Under the pieces are notes generated by a model. The model had not been told where the DNA came from, made no database searches, and saw only the letters and a list, made by a program, of their open reading frames with translations. From Thalassotalea sp. LPB0316 (GTDB lineage Bacteria; Pseudomonadota; Gammaproteobacteria; Enterobacterales; Alteromonadaceae): a DNA stretch of 64,000 nt. Shown here in pieces: positions 17,628 to 24,836 of the stretch (the stretch's first letter is position 1; every line of letters begins with the position of its first letter). The stretch covers positions 2,728,001-2,792,000 of the forward strand of contig NZ_CP062946.1 of NCBI RefSeq assembly GCF_014898095.1. The letters run 5' to 3'. Made by a program: the position numbers and the translations under genes.

Positions 17628-18567
17628 CTTGCACCTCCTTATGAGTTACTTCTTGGCTTGGCTCTTGGTTATTTATTTGATTAAAAACACTTTCTAAATC
17701 ACGTTTTCGTGGCACTAAGCTATATAGCTGTTTACCGTGATTGACAATTAACCGACTAATTTCACTACTTATTTCCCGAATACGGCTAGCTTGTTCTAGT
17801 TCAACGAGTAACTTTTGTGAATCTATTGGAGCAACAAATTCGACACCAATGAGCGCCTCGATAAGATCTAACTGTTCAAAGTCGGTTTCAACTAATACGT
17901 GCTTTGTATCCTGTAAGTTAGCCATTGTTTCATCGAGTAATAGTTGACCATTTTTTAAGATCAGTACGCGATCACACAAGGCGTCTACTTCTTGCATAAT
18001 GTGGGTTGATAAAATAACAGTTGCTTGGCTAGCAATACTCTTGATCAATTCACGCATTTGTTGGGTTTGTTCCGGATCAAGGCCATTGGTAGGCTCGTCT
18101 AAGATAAGCAGTTTAGGCTGGCCCAAAATTGCCTGAGCAACACCAACTCTTTGTTTATAACCCCGCGATAAAGTTTCAATCGGCGCAAGTAGTTTAGCCG
18201 ACAGATCTGTAGCTTGAATAACTCGCTTAATTTCTGAGTGTTTGTACTCGCCTTTCAAGCCTTTAAGATCTGCCGCATAGTCGAGGTATTCAGCAATGGT
18301 CATTTCCGGATAAACAGGTAAGTTCTCCGGTAAATAGCCCAATTGTTGCTGTAATTTTTTGGGCTCGTTAGTTATCGAAATACCATCGAGTGTCACTTCG
18401 CCTTGTTCAGCTTCGAGAAAGCCGCTAATAATTTTCATTATGCTAGTCTTTCCCGCGCCATTGTGACCTAACAGACCTATAATTTCTCCTTGTTGGATAG
18501 AAAAGCTCACATTGTTAACAGCAACAAAGTCGCCATAACTGCGAGTCAACTTGCTTACATGAAGCAT
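17617..18567 (-). CDS. ABC transporter ATP-binding protein, GldA-like
   Basis: Cytoplasmic ATPase that would drive the adjoining permease. 316 residues from the ATG at 18567, which has TTGGAGA upstream; the longer frame begins at a non-start ATT. It has Walker A GLLGHNGAGKTS, signature LSRGYKQRVGVAQAIL, Walker B KLLILDEPTNGLD and the switch His in VILSTH. A C-terminal extension of about 90 residues is typical of GldA/NosF-like subunits. First gene of an operon with the fused permease (11-bp overlap) and the DUF4340 protein. The substrate is unknown. Confidence 0.88.
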   Translation of the reverse strand: MLHVSKLTRSYGDFVAVNNVSFSIQQGEIIGLLGHNGAGKTSIMKIISGFLEAEQGEVTLDGISITNEPKKLQQQLGYLPENLPVYPEMTIAEYLDYAADLKGLKGEYKHSEIKRVIQATDLSAKLLAPIETLSRGYKQRVGVAQAILGQPKLLILDEPTNGLDPEQTQQMRELIKSIASQATVILSTHIMQEVDALCDRVLILKNGQLLLDETMANLQDTKHVLVETDFEQLDLIEALIGVEFVAPIDSQKLLVELEQASRIREISSEISRLIVNHGKQLYSLVPRKRDLESVFNQINNQEPSQEVTHKEVQDAA

Positions 18568-18804
18568 ACCAGTCTCCAATTATTATTTAATTATTGTTGT
18601 ATAAAATGCTAATCGGGCTTTGCCCTCACCGATGTTTCGTGATCTAAGCTATCGCAAAGTACATTGTTCAAAACCTCTAATATTTCGTTGTCTTAAAACC
18701 AATATAAATACGGCTATATTCCGGTATGAGTAAACTAAATGCGTAGTTGTGCTCAGCAAACACTTGATCCTTCACTCGCGACACAATGAACGAAAGATGA
18801 AGAG

Positions 18805-18829
18805 TTCAAGGGAGCAAAGCTCCCTTGAA
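18805..18829 (-). terminator. Strong hairpin directly after hsp20
   Basis: An 11-bp perfect stem, TTCAAGGGAGC with GCTCCCTTGAA, and a three-base loop lie three bases after the hsp20 stop. It lacks a T run, so it may protect the mRNA 3' end rather than act as a classical terminator. Confidence 0.6.
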
Positions 18830-18832
18830 TGA

Positions 18833-19318
18833 TTACGCCGCCTTTTCTGTTTTGTTGGAGCGCTGTGCTTGACTTTTGTCTTCTATCGCCTGTGCTTTTT
18901 GATTTATTGCAATCGACTTAGGTTTCATCGACTCAGGGATTTCTTTCACTAAATCAATCGTCAATAAGCCATTAGCTAAATCGGCGTTTGTCACCTCGAC
19001 ATAGTCTGCAAGATTAAACTTGCGCTCAAACGTTCGATTGGCGATACCGTGATACAAATATTTACCGTCATCCTTAGTCGACTTGTTACCACGGATTGTT
19101 AATACGCCTTTTTCTACTTGAATATCGAGCTCATCTTGTGAAAAACCAGCAACAGCTAATGTGATTGCATAGCGGTTATCTTCAATCACCTCGATATTAT
19201 AAGGGGGGTAACCGCTTGGCGTAGTATCAGAAGTAAGCGCGCTGTCTAACAGCGATGCTAGGCGGTCAAAACCGATACTACTGCGGTATAGGGGGGTTAA
19301 ATCAACTGAGTTCATCAT
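18833..19318 (-). CDS. Small heat-shock protein, Hsp20/IbpA family
   Basis: ATP-independent holdase of 161 residues. The ATG at 19318 (followed by a second ATG) has GGAGGATAT immediately upstream and is preferred to a longer frame. The alpha-crystallin domain spans about 40-130: YNIEVIEDNRYAITLAVAGF, then DELDIQVEKGVLTIRG, the RTFERKFNLAD segment and GLLTIDLVKEIPE. A C-terminal I-x-I-type anchor (IAI) lies in PKSIAIN, followed by a polar tail. N-terminal DLTPLYRSSIGFDRL matches IbpA. A sigma32-like promoter lies at 19402-19429, and the leader matches that of the rpoH operon 5.6 kb away. Confidence 0.93.
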   Translation of the reverse strand: MMNSVDLTPLYRSSIGFDRLASLLDSALTSDTTPSGYPPYNIEVIEDNRYAITLAVAGFSQDELDIQVEKGVLTIRGNKSTKDDGKYLYHGIANRTFERKFNLADYVEVTNADLANGLLTIDLVKEIPESMKPKSIAINQKAQAIEDKSQAQRSNKTEKAA

Positions 19319-19342
19319 ATATCCTCCGCTTGAAGCAACATA
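19319..19342 (-). promoter_or_regulatory. hsp20 ribosome-binding leader shared with the rpoH operon
   Basis: Reading on the minus strand, TATGTTGCTTCAAGCGGAGG and then ATAT precede the hsp20 ATG. The leader of the 99-residue gene (13692-13716) reads TATATTGCTTACAGCGAGG followed by ATATATC. The two agree at about 20 of 24 positions, including the Shine-Dalgarno sequence. Possible shared translational control; no clear anti-Shine-Dalgarno strand was found. Confidence 0.45.
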
Positions 19343-19401
19343 GAATAAAAACAATTAAGGTGGCTAAATTTCTCATCGAGACCATCTAGCCACACTGATT
19401 T

Positions 19402-19429
19402 AAATAGGGTTTACCAAAGTAAAAACAAG
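19402..19429 (-). promoter_or_regulatory. Putative sigma32 (RpoH) promoter of hsp20
   Basis: On the minus strand, CTTGTTT (-35, rc of 19423-19429) is followed by 13 bp and CCCTATTTA (-10). The sigma32 consensus is CTTGAAA, 11-16 bp, CCCCATTTA. The site lies about 85 bp before the hsp20 start, leaving a leader of about 75 nt. Confidence 0.6.
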
Positions 19430-19507
19430 TTAATTTGTTATAAAATATTTAACTATTAAAGTTCGGTTTATATTTCATTTAGCAATAATACTTCGTTGTG
19501 ATCTCTG

Positions 19508-19885
19508 CTATTCGCAAGGAAACCTTTGCTGTAAGTACTCACCGAGCTCTTTGGTTAAATCTTGACTTGGTAGTGCCTGTTCTAGTTGATCTGCTATCTC
19601 ATCACTATCGACATTATCAGGCAAACAAGCAGGCGATGCTTTGAGCGAGCTAACCCGTGCACTATTGACTCGGCTCGCGTAAACTCTGGTAGCAAAGTCA
19701 CTTTCGTAGTCGGGTTGTTTGGCTATATATTTTTGCTTACTAGCAATATAGCCTTCAACAAGTCCTGAAATATATGCCTGACAGGTTGCGGAACTACTGT
19801 CTTGCTCACAATTAGCTCTTATATCTTGGCTATTGGCCACTGAGAAAAACAGTAATGCACTAACCAATACTATTACGCGTTTCAT
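19508..19885 (-). CDS. Small secreted protein, Rap1a/Tai-like
   Basis: 125 residues with a signal peptide (MKRVIVLVSALLFFSVANS, cut before QD), hence periplasmic. Four cysteines remain in the mature part, enough for two disulfides. The layout C-QAYISGLVEGYI, then SPACLPDNVDSDEIADQLEQAL, then ELGEYLQQRFPCE resembles the Rap1a/Tai immunity-protein fold: a Cys-x2-Tyr-Ile helix, C-x-P followed by a helix, and terminal fPC. Such folds also occur outside effector-immunity loci, and no type VI effector is nearby. It overlaps the 3' end of nhaA by 26 bp and is probably cotranscribed with it. Function unknown. Confidence 0.6.
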   Translation of the reverse strand: MKRVIVLVSALLFFSVANSQDIRANCEQDSSSATCQAYISGLVEGYIASKQKYIAKQPDYESDFATRVYASRVNSARVSSLKASPACLPDNVDSDEIADQLEQALPSQDLTKELGEYLQQRFPCE

Positions 19886-21071
19886 AACTTACCTCCTGCT
19901 CTCTAGGTTGTGATAGTTTGATCATCCACCCACCCCATAAGGCAGCGAATATTGAAGCAATTAACACACCTAGTTTGACTTGGTTGAAATATCCAGTACC
20001 TGAGCCTTCAAAAGCTAACGAGCCAATGAACAAACTCATTGTAAAGCCAATACCGCATAGCACAGATACACCATAAAATTGTTGCCAGTTAGCCCCTTCA
20101 GGTAATTTGGCAAAGCCTAGCTTGATGGCTAACCAACAAGCACCGAAAATACCCAATTGTTTACCAACAAATAAACCTGCTATTACACCTAAGGTAACTG
20201 GATGTAATAGATCGGCAAATTCAAGCCCAGCTAGCGAAACGCCAGCGTTGGCAAAGGCAAACAAAGGTAAAATACAAAATGCCACCCACGGCTGCACATT
20301 GTGCTCTAGATTGAGTAACATTGGGTTACCGTCTTCGTTTTTAACCTTAAGAGGAATAAATAAAGCTAATGCAAAACCAGCGAGTGTGGCATGTACTCCT
20401 GACTTTAATACTGCAGCCCAAACGACAACGCCAACTAATAAATAAGCCGCTTGGTATCTAACATTACAGCGATTTAACACAAACAATACAACCAATCCAA
20501 TGGCCGCAACGGTTAATGACAACGTTGATAAATCTTGGGAGTAAAATAGTGCGATGATCACAATCGCGCCGATATCATCAAAAATCGCCACCGATAATAG
20601 AAACAACTTCAACGATAAAGGTACGTGCTTAGCAAATAAGCTAAACACACCGAGGGCAAAAGCAATATCAGTTGCCGATGGCACCGCCCAGCCGATAATC
20701 GCCTCAGGATTTCCCCAGTTAAACCAAACATAAAACAACGCTGGGAAAACAATACCGGCTATAGCGCCGATAGCGGGCAAAATAATTTGCTCAATAGATG
20801 ATAAGTGGCCTTCAATGATTTCTCGTTTGACCTCAAGACCAACAAGAAAAAAGAAAATAGCCATTAGACCATCATTAACCCACAGTAACAGTGGCTTAGC
20901 TATTTCAAAACTACCAAACTTAATCGCCACAGGTAGGGCTAAAAAGTCATTATAGATATCACTCAAGCCAGAATTAGCAACTAACATAGCCATACTCGCT
21001 GCTAACACCAATAATAAGCCGCCAAGCGTATCGTGTTGGATCATTTGTCTAAAATGTTCTTTAGTCATCAC
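19860..21071 (-). CDS. nhaA: Na+/H+ antiporter NhaA
   Basis: Electrogenic exchanger expelling Na+ or Li+ for H+ in the inner membrane; important for a marine bacterium at alkaline pH. 403 residues, with about twelve membrane segments. Ion-site motifs are present: ATDIAFALGV (with the Thr-Asp unwound region) and the two adjacent aspartates in SVAIFDDIGAIVIIALFY. FFLVGLEVKREIIEGHLSS and GFTMSLFIGSLAF are also conserved. Two in-frame ATGs at the start (21071, 21068). Divergent from nhaR across 123 bp, the usual regulated arrangement. Confidence 0.95.
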   Translation of the reverse strand: MMTKEHFRQMIQHDTLGGLLLVLAASMAMLVANSGLSDIYNDFLALPVAIKFGSFEIAKPLLLWVNDGLMAIFFFLVGLEVKREIIEGHLSSIEQIILPAIGAIAGIVFPALFYVWFNWGNPEAIIGWAVPSATDIAFALGVFSLFAKHVPLSLKLFLLSVAIFDDIGAIVIIALFYSQDLSTLSLTVAAIGLVVLFVLNRCNVRYQAAYLLVGVVVWAAVLKSGVHATLAGFALALFIPLKVKNEDGNPMLLNLEHNVQPWVAFCILPLFAFANAGVSLAGLEFADLLHPVTLGVIAGLFVGKQLGIFGACWLAIKLGFAKLPEGANWQQFYGVSVLCGIGFTMSLFIGSLAFEGSGTGYFNQVKLGVLIASIFAALWGGWMIKLSQPREQEVSYETRNSIG

Positions 21072-21194
21072 CTTCCACCTTTAAATTAGTCACCAATGGT
21101 TCAATATAAATAAACTAAAATTCATTTAAAATTCGAATTATACTTATCGTATACTCGAAAAAACCTGATAATAAATCTTACGAGCGAAGGTTTT

Positions 21195-22091
21195 ATGAAA
21201 CAGTTAAACTACAATCACCTGTATTATTTTTACTTGATAGCCAAAGAAGGCAGCATTGCTAATGCCTGTAAAATACTGCATTTAACGCCGCAAACAGTAA
21301 GTGGACAACTTGCCACTTTAGAAGACTATTTAGGGATTCAACTATTCACCCGTATTGGAAAGAAGCTGATACTCAACGAACACGGGAAATTGGTGTTAGC
21401 TTATGCGGAAGACATTTTTAGCTTAGGTCATGAGTTACTGCAAAATCTTGAGCCAAGTACGCTGAATCAAAAACTAACGTTTACCGTTGGCATCACTGAT
21501 GTTATCCCTAAAGTATTTAGTTACGAATTTTTAAAACCCGTTCTCGATGGCGACATACCCATTAAACTGGTATGTCGCGAAGGGGAACTTGACTATTTAC
21601 TCGCGCAATTAGCGCTCAACAAGCTAGATGTAATATTATCAGACTGCCCTATTCCTCCCGGTAGAAAAATCAAAGCCTACAACCACAAAACTATTGAGAG
21701 TGGCCTAACCTTTTATATTGCTAAGAATAAAGTGGCAACGTTAGAAGGTGGCTTTCCGGCGTGCTTAAATCAGCAAAAACTGTTGATCCCTGGCGAGCAA
21801 TCATCTATGCGCATCAGTGTTATCTCTTGGTTGAAAGATAATAATCTAAAACCTAACATTGTCGCAGAATTTGACGATAGCGCGCTAACCAAATTATTCG
21901 GTCAAGCCGGCTATGGTATATTTTGTACGCCAACGATTGTCGAGCGCCACGTATTGGAAACTTATCAAGTAGAAGTTGTAGGCAGAACAGAAGAAATAAA
22001 AGAGCAGCTATACTTGATTACCTCGGAACGAAAATTCAAGCATCCAGCACTCGTTGCGATTAGCGAATACAGTAAAGTGTTTAATCAATAA
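21195..22091 (+). CDS. nhaR: LysR-type activator NhaR
   Basis: Sodium-responsive activator of nhaA by family and position. 298 residues. The N-terminal winged helix reads LNYNHLYYFYLIAKEGSIANACKILHLTPQTVSGQLATLEDYLG, diagnostic for NhaR rather than general LysR proteins. The effector domain runs about 90-295. Ribosome-binding site is GCGAAGG. It is divergent from nhaA, and the 123-bp gap must hold its operator; no perfect T-N11-A palindrome was singled out. Confidence 0.92.
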   Translation: MKQLNYNHLYYFYLIAKEGSIANACKILHLTPQTVSGQLATLEDYLGIQLFTRIGKKLILNEHGKLVLAYAEDIFSLGHELLQNLEPSTLNQKLTFTVGITDVIPKVFSYEFLKPVLDGDIPIKLVCREGELDYLLAQLALNKLDVILSDCPIPPGRKIKAYNHKTIESGLTFYIAKNKVATLEGGFPACLNQQKLLIPGEQSSMRISVISWLKDNNLKPNIVAEFDDSALTKLFGQAGYGIFCTPTIVERHVLETYQVEVVGRTEEIKEQLYLITSERKFKHPALVAISEYSKVFNQ

Positions 22092-22131
22092 TAGCTAAAA
22101 CAGCTCCTGACAGTTTAGAGAACCTAAAAGT

Positions 22132-22163
22132 AAAAAGCCTAACTCTTTCGAGTTGGGCTTTTC
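22132..22163 (+). terminator. Terminator of nhaR
   Basis: AAAAGCCTAACT pairs with AGTTGGGCTTTT over 12 bp (one G-T pair) around a six-base loop, 41 bp after nhaR. On the other strand it ends the tRNA-Ser fragment array. Confidence 0.75.
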
Positions 22164-22169
22164 GATAAT

Positions 22170-22454
22170 ATGGCGGTGCTTATTTGGAATAAGCGGATTT
22201 ACAAAATACATCCATGTATTTTGCCCTTTGGGCTAGCTATCGCTATTCGAAATTGTTCCAGACAATTTTGTGAACCCTCTCAAGGGTTCAATACTTTTCA
22301 AACCAATAAAAACAATAAAGCCCCGCAATTGCGAGACTTTATTGTTTGTATATGGCGGTGCCAATAAGGAATTGAAGGATTTGAACCCTAAAAGCAAAAA
22401 ACCGACTCCTTCGAATCGGTTTTTCTTTAAAAATGGCGGTGAGATAGGGATTTA
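22170..22454 (-). pseudogene. Three 3'-end fragments of tRNA-Ser
   Basis: Downstream of the intact tRNA-Ser on the minus strand, its 3' end (T-arm strand plus CACCGCCA) recurs three times. The copy at 22434-22454 reads as the last 21 bases almost exactly. The copy at 22353-22386 keeps GGGTTCAAATCC and CACCGCCA with altered bases between. The copy at 22170-22200 keeps only AAATCC and CACCGCCA. Each is followed by its own hairpin with a T run. No 5' tRNA half is present in any copy. Confidence 0.65.
22195..22360 (-). repeat. 166-bp hairpin-rich repeat, copy A
   Basis: Matches copy B (22448-22613) with a single mismatch (GAGACTTT against GAGGCTTT); offset 253 bp. It contains five successive inverted repeats: CAAAATACAT/ATGTATTTTG, GCCC/GGGC, AAATTGT/ACAATTT, GAACCCT/AGGGTTC and a long terminator-like stem AAACAATAAAGCC/GGCTTTATTGTTT. 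It begins and ends inside tRNA-Ser 3' sequence. Confidence 0.85.
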
Positions 22455-22613
22455 CAAAATACATCCATGTATTTTGCCCTTTGGGCTAGCTATCGCTATT
22501 CGAAATTGTTCCAGACAATTTTGTGAACCCTCTCAAGGGTTCAATACTTTTCAAACCAATAAAAACAATAAAGCCCCGCAATTGCGAGGCTTTATTGTTT
22601 GTATATGGCGGTG
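22448..22613 (-). repeat. 166-bp hairpin-rich repeat, copy B
   Basis: The copy directly downstream of the intact tRNA-Ser; its right end overlaps the tRNA acceptor end. Same five hairpins as copy A. The near-perfect identity implies recent duplication or gene conversion. Confidence 0.85.
22563..22600 (-). terminator. Terminator of tRNA-Ser
   Basis: A 13-bp outer stem, AAACAATAAAGCC with GGCTTTATTGTTT, with an inner CGC/GCG stem, lies six bases after the tRNA-Ser 3' end on the minus strand and is followed by T. Confidence 0.8.
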
Positions 22614-22696
22614 AGATAGGGATTTGAACCCTAGATACGCTACAAACGTATGCCGGTTTTCAAGACCGGTGCTTTCGACCACTCAGCCATCTCACC
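22606..22696 (-). tRNA. tRNA-Ser (anticodon TGA)
   Basis: 91 nt with the long variable arm of type II tRNAs. Acceptor GGTGAGA pairs with TCTCACC, the discriminator is G and CCA is encoded. The D arm begins TGGCTGAGTGG, the anticodon loop is CTTGAAA (TGA), and the T arm is GGGTTCAAATCCC. Confidence 0.95.
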
Positions 22697-22728
22697 AATT
22701 GTTTATAGGTTGCCCTAAAACGGTGAGC

Positions 22729-22757
22729 ATAGTAATGAGAGCGACTCGCTTTGTAAA
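22729..22757 (-). promoter_or_regulatory. Promoter of tRNA-Ser
   Basis: On the minus strand TTTACA (rc of 22752-22757) and TACTAT (rc of 22729-22734) are exactly 17 bp apart, followed by the GC-containing discriminator GCTCACCG. The tRNA begins about 33 bp after the -10. Confidence 0.65.
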
Positions 22758-22921
22758 GTAAAATTTGTCGCAAAAATGATTTTTATGACTGATTGATGAT
22801 AAAACACACAGTTTTACATAAATTCTACTGTTTTAATTACAAAAACTGGCTAAAGTCATAAGAGTAATATGATAGTTTAAAGTAAATATCATTAAACCTC
22901 ATAGTTTATAGGTGACCAAAA

Positions 22922-24625
22922 GTGAAACGATTAAAAATCAAAAAATATCAGCTACTAAGCGCTATTATCCTGAGTGTTGCACCATTTCATTTATTAGCCG
23001 AGCAACCTAAGCTAGTTTTACAAATTACCGTTGATCAGTTGCGTGCTGATCTGCCGTCTCGCTACATGAAAAACATGGGTGAAAAAGGCTTTAAATATTT
23101 ATACAAAAACGGCGCCGTATACCACAATGCGTTTCATCCTCACGCGAATACTGAAACCATCGTTGGCCACGCTACTCTCGCTACAGGTGCGACACCTGCG
23201 GTTCACGGTATGATAGGTAACACATGGTTCGACCGAAATGAGCAACGTTTAGTTTATAATATTGAAGATCCTAACTACGTGTTGTTGTCGAAAAATGCCG
23301 ATGTTAACAAAGCCACTGAAATAGACCCGACACAAAAAGCAGCAAGAAGCTCAGGTCGTTCGCCCAGCAACATGCTGGTATCAACCTTCAGTGATGAGTT
23401 ATTGGCTTATACCAGTAACCAAGCAAAAGTCTTTGCGGTTTCCGTAAAAGACCGTGGCGCAGTTTCTATGGCAGGACATAAAGGCAAAGCGTTTTGGTTT
23501 TCAAAAAAATCAGGCCAGTTTGTCACCAGTAATTATTATTATGACCAATACCCTACTTGGGTCAATGAGTGGAATGACCAAAACCACTTTTTACGCTATC
23601 AAGATGCGAACTGGTCGTTAATGTACGATGAGTCTCGCTATTTGTTTAATGGTAAAGACGATCAAGCTGGTGAAATCAACTTCCCAGGCTTTGGCAATAC
23701 CTTCCCTCATGCCTATGGCAATACGAAAAACAAATATTTCACGACGTTTTTAACGCTAAGCCCTGCTGGTGATGAATTAACAGCTGACTTTGCTAAGCAG
23801 CTTATCGCTAGTGAAAAACTTGGTCAGGACAAAGTAACCGATTATTTATCAGTAAGTTTTTCTTCAACCGATTACATTGGTCATATGTTTGGCGCATCTA
23901 GCTTAGAAATGGAAGATAACCTGTTACGCCTTGATAGAACCATTGCCAGTTTACTCGATTATATCGACAACAAAGTAGGCCTGCGCAACACGCTTATTGT
24001 TTTATCGTCTGATCACGGCGGTCCTGACTCTGTCGAGTACGCAAAAGAACAAGGCTTGAATGCACAGGCTATTAAACCTAAAACATGGCAATTAGAGACA
24101 TTATCTGATCAGCTAATGAAGGCTTACAAAACCGACAAACCATTAATTCTGAGCTTTCAAGCACCTTATATTTATTTAGATCACGAGGTAATTAAGCAAC
24201 ATAAATTAGATAAAGGTCAGGTTGAACAGACAATCGTCGAATACTTTAAACAATTCCCAGAAATTGCTAGTGCAGTGAGTAGTGTTGCGATTGAACAAGG
24301 TAAATTGCAGCCAACACAGGAAATGATGGCAGTGGCTAACAACCACAATGCAGCTCGCTCAGGTGATATTTATTTGGTATTTAGCCCGCATTCATTTATA
24401 AATGATATGGAAGGCTTACATGTTGCTGTTCATCACGGTTCACCGTGGCGCTACGACCAACACGTACCAATCGTCTTCGCCGGCCATAATGTAAAGCCAC
24501 ACAGAGTATATGACCAAGTTTCGACTACAGATATTGCACCGACCTTATCAGCCTACATTGGCGCGCTTTCACCTTCAGGGGCGAATGGTAAAGTGCTAAC
24601 GCAGGTAGTTGAAAAACAACCTTAA
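22922..24625 (+). CDS. PafA-like alkaline phosphatase / phosphodiesterase superfamily protein
   Basis: Secreted metal-dependent phosphomonoesterase by family resemblance. 567 residues, signal peptide cut after FHLLA. Zn ligands and nucleophile are in the expected order: ITVDQLRADL (first Asp), then HANTETIVGHATLATG with the nucleophilic Thr, GHMFG, SSDHGG, and a late VAVHHGSPWRYDQHVPIVFAG. This layout is that of PafA, the phosphate-insensitive phosphatase of Flavobacteria, rather than of PhoA. Start is GTG with AGGTG seven bases before; no in-frame ATG occurs before residue 49. Monocistronic with its own terminator. No Pho box was recognised, and substrate preference (phosphate mono- or diester) is open. 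Confidence 0.85.
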   Translation: MKRLKIKKYQLLSAIILSVAPFHLLAEQPKLVLQITVDQLRADLPSRYMKNMGEKGFKYLYKNGAVYHNAFHPHANTETIVGHATLATGATPAVHGMIGNTWFDRNEQRLVYNIEDPNYVLLSKNADVNKATEIDPTQKAARSSGRSPSNMLVSTFSDELLAYTSNQAKVFAVSVKDRGAVSMAGHKGKAFWFSKKSGQFVTSNYYYDQYPTWVNEWNDQNHFLRYQDANWSLMYDESRYLFNGKDDQAGEINFPGFGNTFPHAYGNTKNKYFTTFLTLSPAGDELTADFAKQLIASEKLGQDKVTDYLSVSFSSTDYIGHMFGASSLEMEDNLLRLDRTIASLLDYIDNKVGLRNTLIVLSSDHGGPDSVEYAKEQGLNAQAIKPKTWQLETLSDQLMKAYKTDKPLILSFQAPYIYLDHEVIKQHKLDKGQVEQTIVEYFKQFPEIASAVSSVAIEQGKLQPTQEMMAVANNHNAARSGDIYLVFSPHSFINDMEGLHVAVHHGSPWRYDQHVPIVFAGHNVKPHRVYDQVSTTDIAPTLSAYIGALSPSGANGKVLTQVVEKQP

Positions 24626-24646
24626 TTATCGCTAATTGCACAGACT

Positions 24647-24675
24647 AAAAAGCTCCTTTATTAGGAGCTTTTTTT
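24647..24675 (+). terminator. Terminator of the PafA-like gene
   Basis: An 11-bp stem, AAAAAGCTCCT with AGGAGCTTTTT, and a five-base loop with a T run lie 22 bp after the stop. Confidence 0.9.
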
Positions 24676-24836
24676 ATGACGCTATGAGGATTTACTATTG
24701 AAGTGATGTGCACATAAAAGTGAGACAGGTCATTTAACCCCTTTTTGTCCAATGGCGGAGATCGGTAAAAGTTAATTAAATGCTTCCGTTATTGCGGTGA
24801 AAACCGCAACCTCCTGAACACACAGCGAGCGCATAA

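Noticed and set aside
14742-18567. Gliding-motility locus
   Set aside because: GldA/F/G-like proteins occur widely in non-gliding Proteobacteria, and no GldJ-N or Spr proteins are encoded here.
19508-19885. Type VI effector-immunity pair
   Set aside because: Only an immunity-like fold is suggested; the neighbour is nhaA and no effector, VgrG or Hcp gene occurs.
20107-20445. 112-codon frame on the + strand
   Set aside because: Antisense to nhaA, which has clear family motifs; no ribosome-binding site and no recognisable protein.
22270-22614. Open reading frame of 114 codons
   Set aside because: It lies across the duplicated hairpin cassette, terminator stems and tRNA 3' fragments; it has no ribosome-binding site and codes only repeat sequence.
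22170-22696. Integrated genomic island at tRNA-Ser
   Set aside because: Tandem tRNA 3' ends suggest attachment sites, but only 80-170 bp separate them and no integrase or cargo gene is present.
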